From Bacillota bacterium (GTDB lineage Bacteria > Bacillota > Clostridia > Acetivibrionales > DSM-1351): a stretch of DNA of 64,000 nt. Both the position numbers and the translations under genes were made by a program. The stretch's first letter is position 1; the number at the start of each line of letters is the position of its first letter. Of the stretch, positions 41,710-50,967 are shown one piece after another. The notes beneath the pieces were generated by a model that worked only from the letters and a program-made list of their open reading frames with translations, did not search any database and was not told the origin of the DNA. The stretch covers positions 1-64,000 of the forward strand of contig JAEWCZ010000073.1 of assembly GCA_023390335.1 (NCBI GenBank), in the 5' to 3' direction.

Positions 41710-43209
41710 ATGGGTGTTCCCAAGCTTGAAATCAGGGGAATAAATAAGTACTTTAGTGAATCTTTTTCTCTATGTAATGTTAGTTTAGATGTATTTCCCG
41801 GTGAAGTTCATGCTATAATTGGTGAAAATGGTTCCGGCAAATCTACGGTTACAAAAATAATCAGCGGGCTTATAAAACAAGATAGCGGCTCGATATTTAT
41901 TGACGGAAAGCCTGCCAACTACAATAGTGTAAGCGACGCTAGACAGAATGGCATTTACTGTGCTTGGCAGGATATAAATTTATACCCAAACCTTACTGTC
42001 GCCGAAAACATTTATATGGACTACTCTTATTTGCTAAAGGGTCATTTTAATACTGTAAATCTTTACAAAATGTTTGATGCCTGCAGCATTGTTTTTAAGG
42101 AGTTTAATATTAACATCGATGCAACGGCCAGGATCAGTCAATTAGGCTTTGCTCAAAAGCAAATAGTTGAGCTGGTAAAGGCTTATATTTCAAATGCCCA
42201 AATTGTAATATTTGATGAACCTTCTTCAACCTTAACTGAACCCGAAAAAGCCATTCTCTATAAAATAATAAATACTCTAAAGGCCAAAAACACCGCTATT
42301 TTCTATATAACACATCTGGTTGATGAGATAGAGTTGATATCCGATAGGTTTACTGTCATGTATCAGGGCAAAGTAGTAGGAACCCAAACTGTCAGCGAAA
42401 CAGCAAAAGAAGATGTTATAAAGCTGTTATCAGTCCCGATAGAAAAACTAAGATATCCTAAGCTTAACATTCCACTTGGAAAAGTAGTCATGTCTGTTAA
42501 AAACTTGTGCTCTGCAAATTTATTAACTTCAATAAACTTCGATTTACATAAATCAGAAATATTAGGTATAACAGGCCTAATGGGTTCCGGCAGATCGTTA
42601 CTCGCGAAGTGTCTCTACGGCTTAACTCCTATAAAGAACGGAACCATCGAAATCGACGGACAAGTCCAAACTATTAACGATCCCAATGATGCCTTTAGAA
42701 ATGGAATAGCATTTTTACCCGAAGATAGAACAGATAGCTCGATATTTTCTTATCTCAATCTTGAAAACAATGTAACGGTATCAGCACTTAAAAGATTTGA
42801 ACAATACAAATATTTGCACAATGAAATTATGACCAGTGTCACTGATTCGTATATAAAAAAGCTTAGCATAAGACCGGGTAATCTTGACGACCTATTGAAG
42901 AACTATAGCGGCGGAAATCAGCAAAAAACTGCTGTTGCACGTTGGATTATGACAAGATCAAAGATTTATATACTTGATGAACCAACACGTGGAATAGATG
43001 TAGCATCTAAGGTTGATATTTATAACTGTATGCTGGATCTGGTTTCAAAGGGTGCATCTATTATCCTAATTTCCTCAGACATCGAAGAAATACTGGGAAT
43101 GTGCGATAGGATTCTTGTACTTGCAGAAGGTAACATAACTGGGGAATTCCAACGAAGCGAAGCAACAAAAGAAGCCATAATGTATGGAGCTATAATAAAG
43201 AACTCTTAG
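41710..43209 (+). CDS. Orphan RbsA/MglA-type sugar ABC ATPase
   Basis: Two-NBD sugar importer ATPase. NBD1: Walker A GENGSGKSTV, a Q-loop reading AWQDINLYPN, a weak signature LGFAQKQIVELVKA and Walker B IVIFDEPSST. NBD2: GLMGSGRSLL, signature YSGGNQQKTAVARW and Walker B IYILDEPTRGIDV. It has no permease or binding protein of its own; the only CUT2 permease nearby is in the divergent operon, which has its own ATPase. It may substitute for that ATPase, couple to a distant permease or act as a sensor with the DeoR protein. Good GGGGG ribosome site, followed by a strong terminator. Confidence 0.88.
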   Translation: MGVPKLEIRGINKYFSESFSLCNVSLDVFPGEVHAIIGENGSGKSTVTKIISGLIKQDSGSIFIDGKPANYNSVSDARQNGIYCAWQDINLYPNLTVAENIYMDYSYLLKGHFNTVNLYKMFDACSIVFKEFNINIDATARISQLGFAQKQIVELVKAYISNAQIVIFDEPSSTLTEPEKAILYKIINTLKAKNTAIFYITHLVDEIELISDRFTVMYQGKVVGTQTVSETAKEDVIKLLSVPIEKLRYPKLNIPLGKVVMSVKNLCSANLLTSINFDLHKSEILGITGLMGSGRSLLAKCLYGLTPIKNGTIEIDGQVQTINDPNDAFRNGIAFLPEDRTDSSIFSYLNLENNVTVSALKRFEQYKYLHNEIMTSVTDSYIKKLSIRPGNLDDLLKNYSGGNQQKTAVARWIMTRSKIYILDEPTRGIDVASKVDIYNCMLDLVSKGASIILISSDIEEILGMCDRILVLAEGNITGEFQRSEATKEAIMYGAIIKNS

Positions 43210-43274
43210 AAGTAACAAGTAGTTTTTTTAGCGCTGGATGCTTATTGCGTAAAGTATTATAATGTATTTCGGCG

Positions 43275-43306
43275 AAAAAGCGAGGGGTTTTTTCCCTCGC
43301 TTTTTT
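43275..43306. terminator. Strong terminator after the orphan ATPase
   Basis: AAAAAGCGAGGG/CCCTCGCTTTTT stem with a 7-base loop, A tract on one side and T tract on the other. Confidence 0.92.
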
Positions 43307-43340
43307 AGCAGCAAATTCAATATATACTTTTTGAAGTATC

Positions 43341-43560
43341 TTACCACAGTAGCTCCTCGAGCTCATAAAGCAGCTTTTCAAATACCGCAATCTGCGTGAT
43401 ATTCATTCCTTTGCTTTTTAAACCTCTAATGATGAAAAATACCTCACTTTGTATCCTTGCTATGTCTCCTCCTAAAGAGAAGACTACGTTTTTTGTGGGG
43501 ATTTTTCAACCGTTTATTAAGGGTATTTTATCACCGTTTTTTACAAATTAACAATAAACA
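43341..43560 (-). mobile_element. Left end of an IS21-family element with istA remnant
   Basis: On the minus strand two related repeats occur near a TGT end: ACGGTGATAAAATACCC and ACGGTTGAAAAATCCCC. This is the multiple terminal repeat typical of IS21 elements. They are followed by an open frame with EVFFIIRGLKSKGMNITQIA, the N-terminal helix-turn-helix of IstA, which then jumps to VFEKLLYELEELLW and a stop. The rest of istA and istB are absent. Confidence 0.65.
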
Positions 43561-43723
43561 GGCTATATACCATTGAAAATATATACTTTTATAATATTGT
43601 TAAACAACCCCTATAGTAAATGTAGTTTTACGGGTTTTAATGGTTATAATTTATAATGCAACTGTGTGAACCAATTAGCTGCTTATTTCAGTAACCTTGA
43701 ATAAAGTCAGCTAACATGTTGAT

Positions 43724-45211
43724 TTATTTCTCATAAAATGTCGCATCCTGCTTATCGGTAGTAGTGCTTATTGTGCTAATCTTCAATTTATAATCATAGT
43801 GCCTTATATACATCATAGGGAAGTTATAGGATTGGTATGAGTATGCACTTGAGTTTGCTAATCCTGGTACCCTTGTGAAAGTTGCGTCTTGTTTAAAAGC
43901 ATTTGAATCGTCGTTTTGAGCCACCTTTAAATTGTAATCCCAATGTCTCAAATAGTAACCCGGGAAGTTTACTGACTCAAAAGATATTTTTGTTGGATCC
44001 GCAAGTCCTGGAACTATCCTGAACTGTGAGTCCTCTATAGGTGATACATTATTCTGTAGTACAGCTGCGAACTCCCAATGTCTTACAAAGTAGTTGGCAA
44101 CATTAAATGACTGCAACCTTTTAATTGTTGCCATGCTTCCAATGTCCATATCACCATAGGTAACATTATTTATGCCTCCAAAACCTCCACCACTGATTAT
44201 AAATAGTCTTCCATTTGCTAATGGTACAAGACAACGAGAGTATGCTCCAGGAACCTTTGTTTCAACATTATACCAAGTCCCAGTAGCGTTTGAATTATTG
44301 ACATATACATTGCTTGTTCCGTATGTACCTGCAACAACCCTACCGTTAGGCATAACCACTACATAAGGTGATCCACCAGAACCAAACTTTGTACCCGAGG
44401 ATGATGGATCCCAGGATTCAGGATTAGATGACACCTTGAATTTGCAAGGAAGTCCCTCCTCACCCATAACCTCATATGTCATAATATACTTACCATTTGC
44501 CATTTTAGCTACTACAGGCATACCCGGTCTAAGCGTAGATTCTAAAGCAACATCTTCAACAAGAGCACTCCAGTTTACACCGTTAGTAGTAGTCTGATGC
44601 ACTATTTTTTGATTATGTTCGGGATCACGTTCGTCTGAATAGTAACAAATGAGCTTGTTGTTAGCTACCAATAAGAATGGCTCCCATACAGGATCATTTT
44701 TGCCGTTAGGATCAGCATAACCACCTTGACATATCGTACTTACATAGGTCCATGTCCTACCTGAGTCAGTACTCTTATGTAACTGAAGCTCAGTAGTTGC
44801 CAGACTACTTGGGATACTACTTCCGGCACAAAGCAAAGTTCCAGCAGGCATGTTACCTATTGCCTGAGGTAACTGATACAGAAATGGTTGATATCTCATT
44901 CCATATCCATTTTTTGTATCACTTACATTACCTACTTTAGTCCAACTTGAACCGTTATTTGTACTCTCATAAATCGGGAATACTGGTGTCCCATTGGAAT
45001 ACTGTTCAAATGTTGCATACATTTTGCCATTGCTTGCCTGCATAGCCCTTGCATAAAGTGCACCCGGTGATGGAGCTGATGATGGTGAAGTGTACAAAGT
45101 TGATGAACCATAAGCTGACACAGACATAGGTATTAATGTTGTTGTCAATATTGCAGCAATAGATGCCAAAGCCAATACCTTTTTTAGAGTTCTCTTGCTT
45201 TTCGTAAACAT
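43724..45211 (-). CDS. Secreted exo-arabinanase-like GH93 enzyme with AbfB/CBM42 domain
   Basis: Signal peptide ends SVSAYG. Residues ~40-360 form a sialidase-type six-bladed propeller with Asp-box-like repeats (STNNGSSWTKVG, STDSGRTWTYVS, TTTNGVNWSAL), most like GH93 exo-1,5-alpha-L-arabinanase. Residues ~365-495 are a three-fold AbfB/CBM42 arabinose-binding domain with the repeated pattern NF.....YLRH.DY.LK (FVRHWEFAA, YYLRHWDYNLKVA, MYIRHYDYKLKIS). It is the last gene after a sugar-import operon, suggesting release of arabino-oligosaccharides outside the cell and their uptake. No dockerin or SLH. The GH93 assignment is by motif reading; CBM42 is the surer part. Confidence 0.82.
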   Translation of the reverse strand: MFTKSKRTLKKVLALASIAAILTTTLIPMSVSAYGSSTLYTSPSSAPSPGALYARAMQASNGKMYATFEQYSNGTPVFPIYESTNNGSSWTKVGNVSDTKNGYGMRYQPFLYQLPQAIGNMPAGTLLCAGSSIPSSLATTELQLHKSTDSGRTWTYVSTICQGGYADPNGKNDPVWEPFLLVANNKLICYYSDERDPEHNQKIVHQTTTNGVNWSALVEDVALESTLRPGMPVVAKMANGKYIMTYEVMGEEGLPCKFKVSSNPESWDPSSSGTKFGSGGSPYVVVMPNGRVVAGTYGTSNVYVNNSNATGTWYNVETKVPGAYSRCLVPLANGRLFIISGGGFGGINNVTYGDMDIGSMATIKRLQSFNVANYFVRHWEFAAVLQNNVSPIEDSQFRIVPGLADPTKISFESVNFPGYYLRHWDYNLKVAQNDDSNAFKQDATFTRVPGLANSSAYSYQSYNFPMMYIRHYDYKLKISTISTTTDKQDATFYEK

Positions 45212-45260
45212 GATTTTCCTCCTTAAATAATAGTTTTTATGGCATTTGCTAGTGCAATAA

Positions 45261-45280
45261 ACCCATTGATTTTAATGGGT
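45261..45280 (-). terminator. Weak hairpin between permease and arabinanase genes
   Basis: ACCCATT/AATGGGT stem with a 6-base loop, followed on the minus strand by TTATTG. It lies in the 342-base gap, close to the arabinanase start. It may attenuate read-through from the transporter operon. Nothing else was found in the gap. Confidence 0.4.
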
Positions 45281-45553
45281 ATTATTGTTACTTAATACAA
45301 ATTTCCCATAGTTTGAAGAATGTAAAAAATTTATGACTACAAAGTATTCTCAGCTGTTACTGGCAATAGTTATTTTATGTTTATACTAGCATTGTCGTAA
45401 AAAGCTAGCCCTGCTTCTTGTAAGACTCGCTTGTCCTACAAAACTCTATCCCCTATTATTCATATTTAATCAGCCCTTTAATTACAGAGCAGATGTTTTC
45501 AAATTTGATTAACCACAGACATTAAACATTGCAACTACAAATCTATATGATTT

Positions 45554-46399
45554 CTAACCTTTAACTGCACCAGCAGTGATACCACTTACTATAAATTTTT
45601 GGAATGAGAAATATAAAACCATCACAGGAATCATTGACAAAATTACTGCTGCAAACGCAATATTTACATATTGGGCATATTGACCAAACAGATAAAATTG
45701 AATAAGTGGCAATGTGCGAACATTACCTTGCTGCATAAATACCATTGGTACAATAAAGTCATTCCAGGATGCAAGAGCAACTAAGACAACTATTGTCATA
45801 GTGATTGGCTTAAGTAAAGGAAAAACAACTTTAAAGAATGTCCCGTATTTTGAGCAGCCATCAATGCGCGCAGCTTCCTCAAGTTCTACAGGAACTGTTT
45901 TGATAAAACCTGCGTAAAGAAACGAATAAAATCCTATTAATATTCCCGTTTGCACAAGCATGAGTGTTGGAAGTTTATTAATCATATTGAAAAACTTCAA
46001 CTCACTATACAGAGGAAACATAATTACCTGAAACGGTAGTAATATACTAAATTGAAATAAATAATAAAACATACTATAAAACTTATTATTTTTTCTGACA
46101 ATCTTATACGATGCCATTGATGTAACTACCACAGTAAGAAGTACAACAATTGCTGCAGTAATAACACTATTAAACAATCCGCTTACATAGTATGGCAACT
46201 TTATAGCATCAATAAAATTCTGTAGGTTTAATCGGGTAGGAAAAGAAATTGGATTATTAGCTATTTCTACAGGCGTCTTAAACGCATAAAGTATGGCGAA
46301 ATAGAACGGGAATAGAAAAACAAGTGCGAGCATCCATAATACAATTATTTTAATAACTTTTAGTATTTTGTCATAAAGTTTCGCATTCTGGTTTCTCAT
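45554..46399 (-). CDS. Sugar ABC transporter permease, MalG/AraQ type
   Basis: CUT1 importer inner-membrane subunit with six membrane segments, starting IIVLWMLALVFLFPFYFAIL. The cytoplasmic EAA loop reads EEAARIDGCSKYGTFFKVVF. The C-terminal end (GITAGAVKG) is typical of this family. The start overlaps the MalF-type gene by four bases, implying translational coupling. With the arabinanase downstream it probably imports arabino-oligosaccharides; substrate inferred from context. Confidence 0.9.
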   Translation of the reverse strand: MRNQNAKLYDKILKVIKIIVLWMLALVFLFPFYFAILYAFKTPVEIANNPISFPTRLNLQNFIDAIKLPYYVSGLFNSVITAAIVVLLTVVVTSMASYKIVRKNNKFYSMFYYLFQFSILLPFQVIMFPLYSELKFFNMINKLPTLMLVQTGILIGFYSFLYAGFIKTVPVELEEAARIDGCSKYGTFFKVVFPLLKPITMTIVVLVALASWNDFIVPMVFMQQGNVRTLPLIQFYLFGQYAQYVNIAFAAVILSMIPVMVLYFSFQKFIVSGITAGAVKG

Positions 46400-47250
46400 T
46401 GTTCTATCTCCTTTCTTCTCAGAAATGATGTTACAAAATATGTAATAATAAGTACAAATATTAAGTACACCACTGAAACCATCTGAGCATAACCAGTCTT
46501 ATAATACGGGAACTCATACTGATAAATATACATGGCTATCGACTGCGATGACCTTCCAGGTCCACCATTTGTCGCTACAAAAGAATAATCAAATTGTTTT
46601 AATCCCAAACCAATCCATAATGGAATACAGTATGTAAAAGCAGGTGCTAAAAATGGAACCGTAATCTTAGTGAATCTTTGTATCACATTTGCACCGTCGA
46701 TTTGTGCAGCTTCTAGCATATCTTTTGGTATCGTTTTGAGTGTTGCATAGTAAATAACCATTGCAAGACCCGTTTCTTTCCATATAGACATAATACACAA
46801 ACCAGACATAACTGTTTTTGCACTAGATAGCGGACTACGAATACCAAAAACATTAGTACCAAAATCATTAAAAACATTTACCCACATATAAGATGTAAGC
46901 ACTAGGCTCACTACCATAGGCATAAAAATAAAGGTTTTTATTAAGTCAGAGCCTTTAAAAGAGTTGTTTAAAGCTAATGCCAACATAAGACCGAAGATAT
47001 TTACACAAACTACAGTAACAACAGTAAAATATGTCGTATTATTAAATGCTTTTAGCAATTCAGTATCTTTAAACATTGAGAAGAAGTTTTTCAACCCTAC
47101 AAAATTATATGTTTCATTAATGCCATTCCAATCGGTAAAAGCAATACCGATTCCTCTGATAAATGGAGCAATAATCACAAACGAAAAAATAAGTAAAGAC
47201 GGAAGAACAAAACTAAAATCTTGAATTTTATCAATGAGTTTTCTGTCCAT
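46396..47250 (-). CDS. Sugar ABC transporter permease, MalF/AraP type
   Basis: Partner permease of the CUT1 importer. N-terminal segment FVLPSLLIFSFVIIAPFIRG, about six membrane spans and the EAA loop LEAAQIDGANVIQRFTKITV. The stretch FVATNGGPGRSSQSIAMYIY is highly typical. GGGGG seven bases before the ATG. It lies ~110 bases after the binding-protein gene. No ATPase gene is adjacent, as is common for CUT1 systems that share MsmK/MsmX-type ATPases. Confidence 0.9.
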   Translation of the reverse strand: MDRKLIDKIQDFSFVLPSLLIFSFVIIAPFIRGIGIAFTDWNGINETYNFVGLKNFFSMFKDTELLKAFNNTTYFTVVTVVCVNIFGLMLALALNNSFKGSDLIKTFIFMPMVVSLVLTSYMWVNVFNDFGTNVFGIRSPLSSAKTVMSGLCIMSIWKETGLAMVIYYATLKTIPKDMLEAAQIDGANVIQRFTKITVPFLAPAFTYCIPLWIGLGLKQFDYSFVATNGGPGRSSQSIAMYIYQYEFPYYKTGYAQMVSVVYLIFVLIITYFVTSFLRRKEIEQ

Positions 47251-47361
47251 GCGGATACCCCCTATAGAAAACTTGGCTATTGCTGAACCTATATCAATTG
47301 ACAGAAGCCTATGATTTACTTATACTTGCCGAAGTTTGAACACTGGTTATCAAGTATTTAT

Positions 47362-48702
47362 TTACTTACCTGTTGCAATAGCATTAGCACAAGCTGCATC
47401 AAATTCCTTCATGAATTCGTCAATACTTGCACCTGGTTCAGTAAAGCACCATGCTTGCATTTGATTATCCCATGTAGTAGCCATCTGTCCAGCGAATGCA
47501 TCTTCAGCCATTGCATTGTAGCCTTGGCCAGCATCTAGAGTAGCTTTCATGTCATCTATGATTGGATCTAACTTAGCAGCTTTTGCATTATTGATTGCAG
47601 GTACTGCTGGAACATCTGTTGCCCATGTTGAAGCAGCTTCTGGTGTAGTCATATATGCAAAATATTTCTTTGCATTTTCAAGATTAGCACCCTTTGAAGC
47701 GATCATCCATGCATCATCTGTGTTGAACTGCATTTTGTTCTTACTAGCATCATTAAAGAATGGATAGAGGAAAGCTCCAAAATTTCCATCAGGACCATAA
47801 TTACGAATTGAACTTACACCCCAGCTTCCAATAATAATCATAGCAGCTTTACCAGCAGCAAAATCCTGCTCTGAACGGTCAACACCTACTGAAGTAGCTT
47901 CTTTTGATGTAAATGTATTAATTGTCTGCCAATTTGATAAGAATTGCTTTAATAGTGGATAATCAGAAGGCTTTTTAGCTCCAGACATTATGTCTGCACG
48001 CATAGTTGGAATCTGTTCAAGCATTCCACCAAATGATTGACACCAATAACTCCCACCTACTGAAGCAGCATCCTTATAGCCAGCGGCAACAGGTGTTACA
48101 CCATTTTTCTTAAGGGTTTCCATAACAGTTACAAACTCGTCCCAAGTCTTAGGAATTTGGATATTATATTTTGCAAAGATATCCTTATTATATATAACAC
48201 CTGATAACATTAGATCCATTGGTATGCCATATACCTTATTATCAAGCATAACGCAAGGTAATGCTGATTCCATAACATTTTTTGTAAAAGCTTCATTAGT
48301 GATATCTAAGATGTTTCCTGACTTAACAACGTCTGCATATGTCTTAGGATTACCGAAAACTATGTCTGGCATATCATTAGAAGCTACTTTCATGTTCAAA
48401 GTATTTGTATACTGGTCAAGACTCATTCCCTGTACAGTAACTTTAACATTTGGGTTTTCCTTTTTAAAACCAGCAACCGTGTCATCTAATGCTTTTAGTT
48501 TACCTATTTCAACTAAGTAGTGCATTATTGTTAGTTTATCTGTTCCTGTAGCTGTTTTACTTACGCTTGAACTTGCACTATTCTCAGTACTTTCACTACT
48601 TGTAGTGCTGACTTTTTCTGACCCACAACCTGCAAACAACGAAAGTGATATTACAGCTGATAGAATAAGGCACAGACCTTTCTTGCGTTTTAAATTGTTC
48701 AT
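47362..48702 (-). CDS. Sugar-binding lipoprotein of the CUT1 importer
   Basis: Family 1 extracellular solute-binding protein. Signal sequence with lipobox SLFAGC, a Ser/Thr-rich linker, then the fold LTIMHYLVEIGKLKALDDTV, ADVVKSGNILDITNEAF, SGVIYNKDIFAKYNIQIPKT and AAGKAAMIIIGSWGVSSIRN. It binds an oligosaccharide and delivers it to the two permeases. Ribosome site AAAGGAG. The gene lies only 14 bases after an IS6 relic in the same direction, so its original promoter may have been displaced. Confidence 0.9.
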   Translation of the reverse strand: MNNLKRKKGLCLILSAVISLSLFAGCGSEKVSTTSSESTENSASSSVSKTATGTDKLTIMHYLVEIGKLKALDDTVAGFKKENPNVKVTVQGMSLDQYTNTLNMKVASNDMPDIVFGNPKTYADVVKSGNILDITNEAFTKNVMESALPCVMLDNKVYGIPMDLMLSGVIYNKDIFAKYNIQIPKTWDEFVTVMETLKKNGVTPVAAGYKDAASVGGSYWCQSFGGMLEQIPTMRADIMSGAKKPSDYPLLKQFLSNWQTINTFTSKEATSVGVDRSEQDFAAGKAAMIIIGSWGVSSIRNYGPDGNFGAFLYPFFNDASKNKMQFNTDDAWMIASKGANLENAKKYFAYMTTPEAASTWATDVPAVPAINNAKAAKLDPIIDDMKATLDAGQGYNAMAEDAFAGQMATTWDNQMQAWCFTEPGASIDEFMKEFDAACANAIATGK

Positions 48703-48716
48703 TTTTTCGCTCCTTT

Positions 48717-49049
48717 TTAAATATTTTTATTTGTTTCTCTGTTTGCTGTTTTTATTATAGAAAAAACCCGAAATATACCCATTATCTTGTTTATAAATTC
48801 AACCTCTGAAAGGACACATCGAATTTCTTCAATCTGTCCTTTTCGAATCATATGCATTATTTCAATTCCTGCTATTGTTTTCTCAGCACTTTCAAAACTC
48901 CCAAATCCTAGCATTGGCTTGACTTTTCGTTTAATAAATCTATGATCCTGTTCTATTATATTATTCAGGTATTTTACCGTTCTATGAGTTACTTTGCTTG
49001 TTGTATGGGTTATTGTTAAACCTTTTCCGGTCATCATTTCAACAAGCAT
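48717..49049 (-). pseudogene. IS6-family transposase, 3' half
   Basis: Encodes the C-terminal half of an IS6 transposase: TVKYLNNIIEQDHRFIKRKV then PMLGFGSFESAEKTIAGIEI and HMIRKGQ, with the catalytic Glu in EQDHR. The N-terminal half with the first two Asp residues is missing upstream. It is a different fragment from that at 26725-26895. The junction marks the boundary between the arabinan locus and the biosynthetic operon. Confidence 0.85.
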
Positions 49050-49151
49050 TGTATAACTAAGTGGATATTATAAATACCAACGAACACACAACAATATTAT
49101 TTCTGAATTCAAAGTGCTTCCACTGAAATAGATTCTGTGACATTTAGTAAC

Positions 49152-49385
49152 TTATTTACATAATTCGTTATGGAAATATCGATATGTGAAATTTTCTATT
49201 ATTAATACATTATCTTTAAATTTATAATTAAACGTTTGTTGCAGATCTACAATCAGCTTAATATATGACATAGAATCATAACCTAGATCGTTAACTAAAT
49301 TTATGTTTTCATCTATTGCTATATTTACGTGCTTCATTGGGGAGTTTCTTAAAATACATTCTTTTAAAATCGCTTCTTTTTTCAT
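49152..49385 (-). CDS. Acyl/peptidyl carrier protein
   Basis: A 77-residue carrier protein with the phosphopantetheine site at S38 in LVNDLGYDSMSYIKLIVDLQ (the D-S-M/L motif). It would carry an acyl or aminoacyl group activated by the adenylate-forming enzymes at 49720 and 50968. The last helix (NFTYRYFHNELC) is unusual. The ribosome site is modest (AAAGG at 12 bases). Last intact gene of the operon before the IS6 relic. Confidence 0.8.
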   Translation of the reverse strand: MKKEAILKECILRNSPMKHVNIAIDENINLVNDLGYDSMSYIKLIVDLQQTFNYKFKDNVLIIENFTYRYFHNELCK

Positions 49386-49417
49386 TTAACATCCCATACC
49401 TTTCATAGTTTTTTAAT

Positions 49418-49709
49418 TTACATTTTTTCAAACTGCTCAATGATTCCATACAATAACGCATTACCTTCTTTTGTAACTGTTTGATTTCTTGCACTATTGT
49501 CTACATGTGTTACAGCGGATACTTTTTCAGGTTGTTTTACCTCCTTGACGTCTTACGCTTGATAAGCAAAGCCAAGTCTGCATGTCCTTTCGTTATATCA
49601 GAAATTGGTAAACGTTGTCCTTCAAAAGGTTCTGTTAAATTAGCTGATAGATATTTATTCAAAGCAGCTGTACAATTAAAGTAATCATTTTCAATGTCAC
49701 ACTTTGATT
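49418..49709 (-). pseudogene. Broken NodU/CmcH-type carbamoyltransferase
   Basis: Two coding-like fragments in different frames. The downstream one reads DVKEVKQPEKVSAVTHVDNS then ARNQTVTKEGNALLYGIIEQ and stops; this is the C-terminal signature of O-carbamoyltransferases (AVTHVD.TAR.QTV). The upstream fragment, with PFEGQRLPISDITKGHADLA, fits the middle of the same family (...HADLA..I). The N-terminal kinase-like half, the region between and the far C-terminus are gone. The operon once had a carbamoylation step, or acquired a scrap by recombination. Confidence 0.6.
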
Positions 49710-49719
49710 TACTCAGTTT

Positions 49720-50916
49720 TTACTTTAGGAATTCATATATTTTAAATTTTCGCTTCATTTTATTCGTCATATCGAGTTCAGTTTCCACTTCAATTTCGAC
49801 AGGCACATTTAAAAAAGCATTTAAACGCTTCATAAGATATTCTTTTATTTCCTCTGTATCAATTTTGTTGTGTAAAAGCAAATTGTACATTAAGATACTT
49901 TTAGATTTTTGTATAATCGAAAACTGTACAATATTACTTAAATCGTCTATTTCTTTGAAATAATCAACCAAAACCTTTCTAAAATAATCCCCTGTAATTT
50001 TTCTATCACCATCAATATAATAGTCATAGGATCTACCTGATCTTAGTTCAATAATTCTTCCTGTTTTACCACATGTACAAGTATTCTCATGCAATCTTCC
50101 GATATCACCTAATTGATAGCGAATTAAAGGCATTGCCTTATTAACCAGAGATGTTACCACAATATCTCCAAATCCTTCTTCATCCTGGTTCAAAATTTCA
50201 ATATAAACAGAATCTTCAACTTCATGTATCACATTATTTTTGCATCCGTGACCGATACTATAAAATTCAACAGAACCATAATAATTTATGATTAATGCTC
50301 CCTCGAAAAACTCCTTCAAATCATTGTAAACACCTGTTGATACGTATTCACCCGCTAATTCTATGTAACTGATTTGATATGGCATTTTTTTTGAATTTCT
50401 CTTCAGGTAACGCATAAACTCATATATAACGGAACATGGCACATGAATAAATTCTGGTTGAAACTCTACTATTGTTTCGTAATACTGCTGGAATCTTTCA
50501 TCATTCAGATATTTAGTATTTAAATATATCATGTCATCTACTTGCTTTACTATAGAATCACCAAGCCAAGCACTATCATTAAACATTGCTTTCCTTTTTT
50601 GCATGATATTAGGCAGGTTTTTTTCCCTTTCATGCCATAAAATCATAGCTCGTTCTAAAGAATCTAATCTGGAAAAATAGAGAATCAGCTCATATCCAGT
50701 CGTTCCTGACGTATGCTCAGTTACTAAATCATTAATATTAACTTCATCTGAAAGCAAATTCTGAGGTTGCCCTACGATTTCCTGCTTTGTAATAATTGGC
50801 AAATTAGTAAACTGAAACTTATCTGTAAACTCAATTTGGTTTTCAATTGCTTTTTCCTTATAAAATGGAACATGCTCATAAGCATATTTTGCAATCTCTA
50901 AAACTTTTTCTTTCAT
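49720..50916 (-). CDS. Phenylacetate-CoA ligase-like adenylate-forming enzyme
   Basis: PaaK/coenzyme F390 synthetase-type protein that activates a carboxylate with ATP. N-terminal YEHVPFYKEKAIENQ is typical, the AMP-binding loop is EHTSGTTGYEL, and INYYGSVEFYSIGHGC and LIRYQLGDIGRL are the later adenylation motifs. The C-terminal lid ends RKFKIYEFLK. Length of 398 is normal. It lies ~50 bases after a second, unrelated adenylate-forming gene. It may load the carrier protein or activate the peptide-derived acid; substrate unknown. Confidence 0.83.
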   Translation of the reverse strand: MKEKVLEIAKYAYEHVPFYKEKAIENQIEFTDKFQFTNLPIITKQEIVGQPQNLLSDEVNINDLVTEHTSGTTGYELILYFSRLDSLERAMILWHEREKNLPNIMQKRKAMFNDSAWLGDSIVKQVDDMIYLNTKYLNDERFQQYYETIVEFQPEFIHVPCSVIYEFMRYLKRNSKKMPYQISYIELAGEYVSTGVYNDLKEFFEGALIINYYGSVEFYSIGHGCKNNVIHEVEDSVYIEILNQDEEGFGDIVVTSLVNKAMPLIRYQLGDIGRLHENTCTCGKTGRIIELRSGRSYDYYIDGDRKITGDYFRKVLVDYFKEIDDLSNIVQFSIIQKSKSILMYNLLLHNKIDTEEIKEYLMKRLNAFLNVPVEIEVETELDMTNKMKRKFKIYEFLK

Positions 50917-50967
50917 AATTCAAAACCTCATTCCGAATTCGTATTATAATATTCACTTAAAAAATTA

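Noticed and set aside
43190..43390. Minus-strand 66-codon frame
   Set aside because: It runs across the strong terminator after the orphan ATPase and the IS21 scar; composition and lack of ribosome site argue against a gene.
49309..49494. Minus-strand 61-codon frame overlapping the carrier protein start
   Set aside because: It lies in another frame across the start of a clear carrier protein and the end of the carbamoyltransferase remnant; a shadow.
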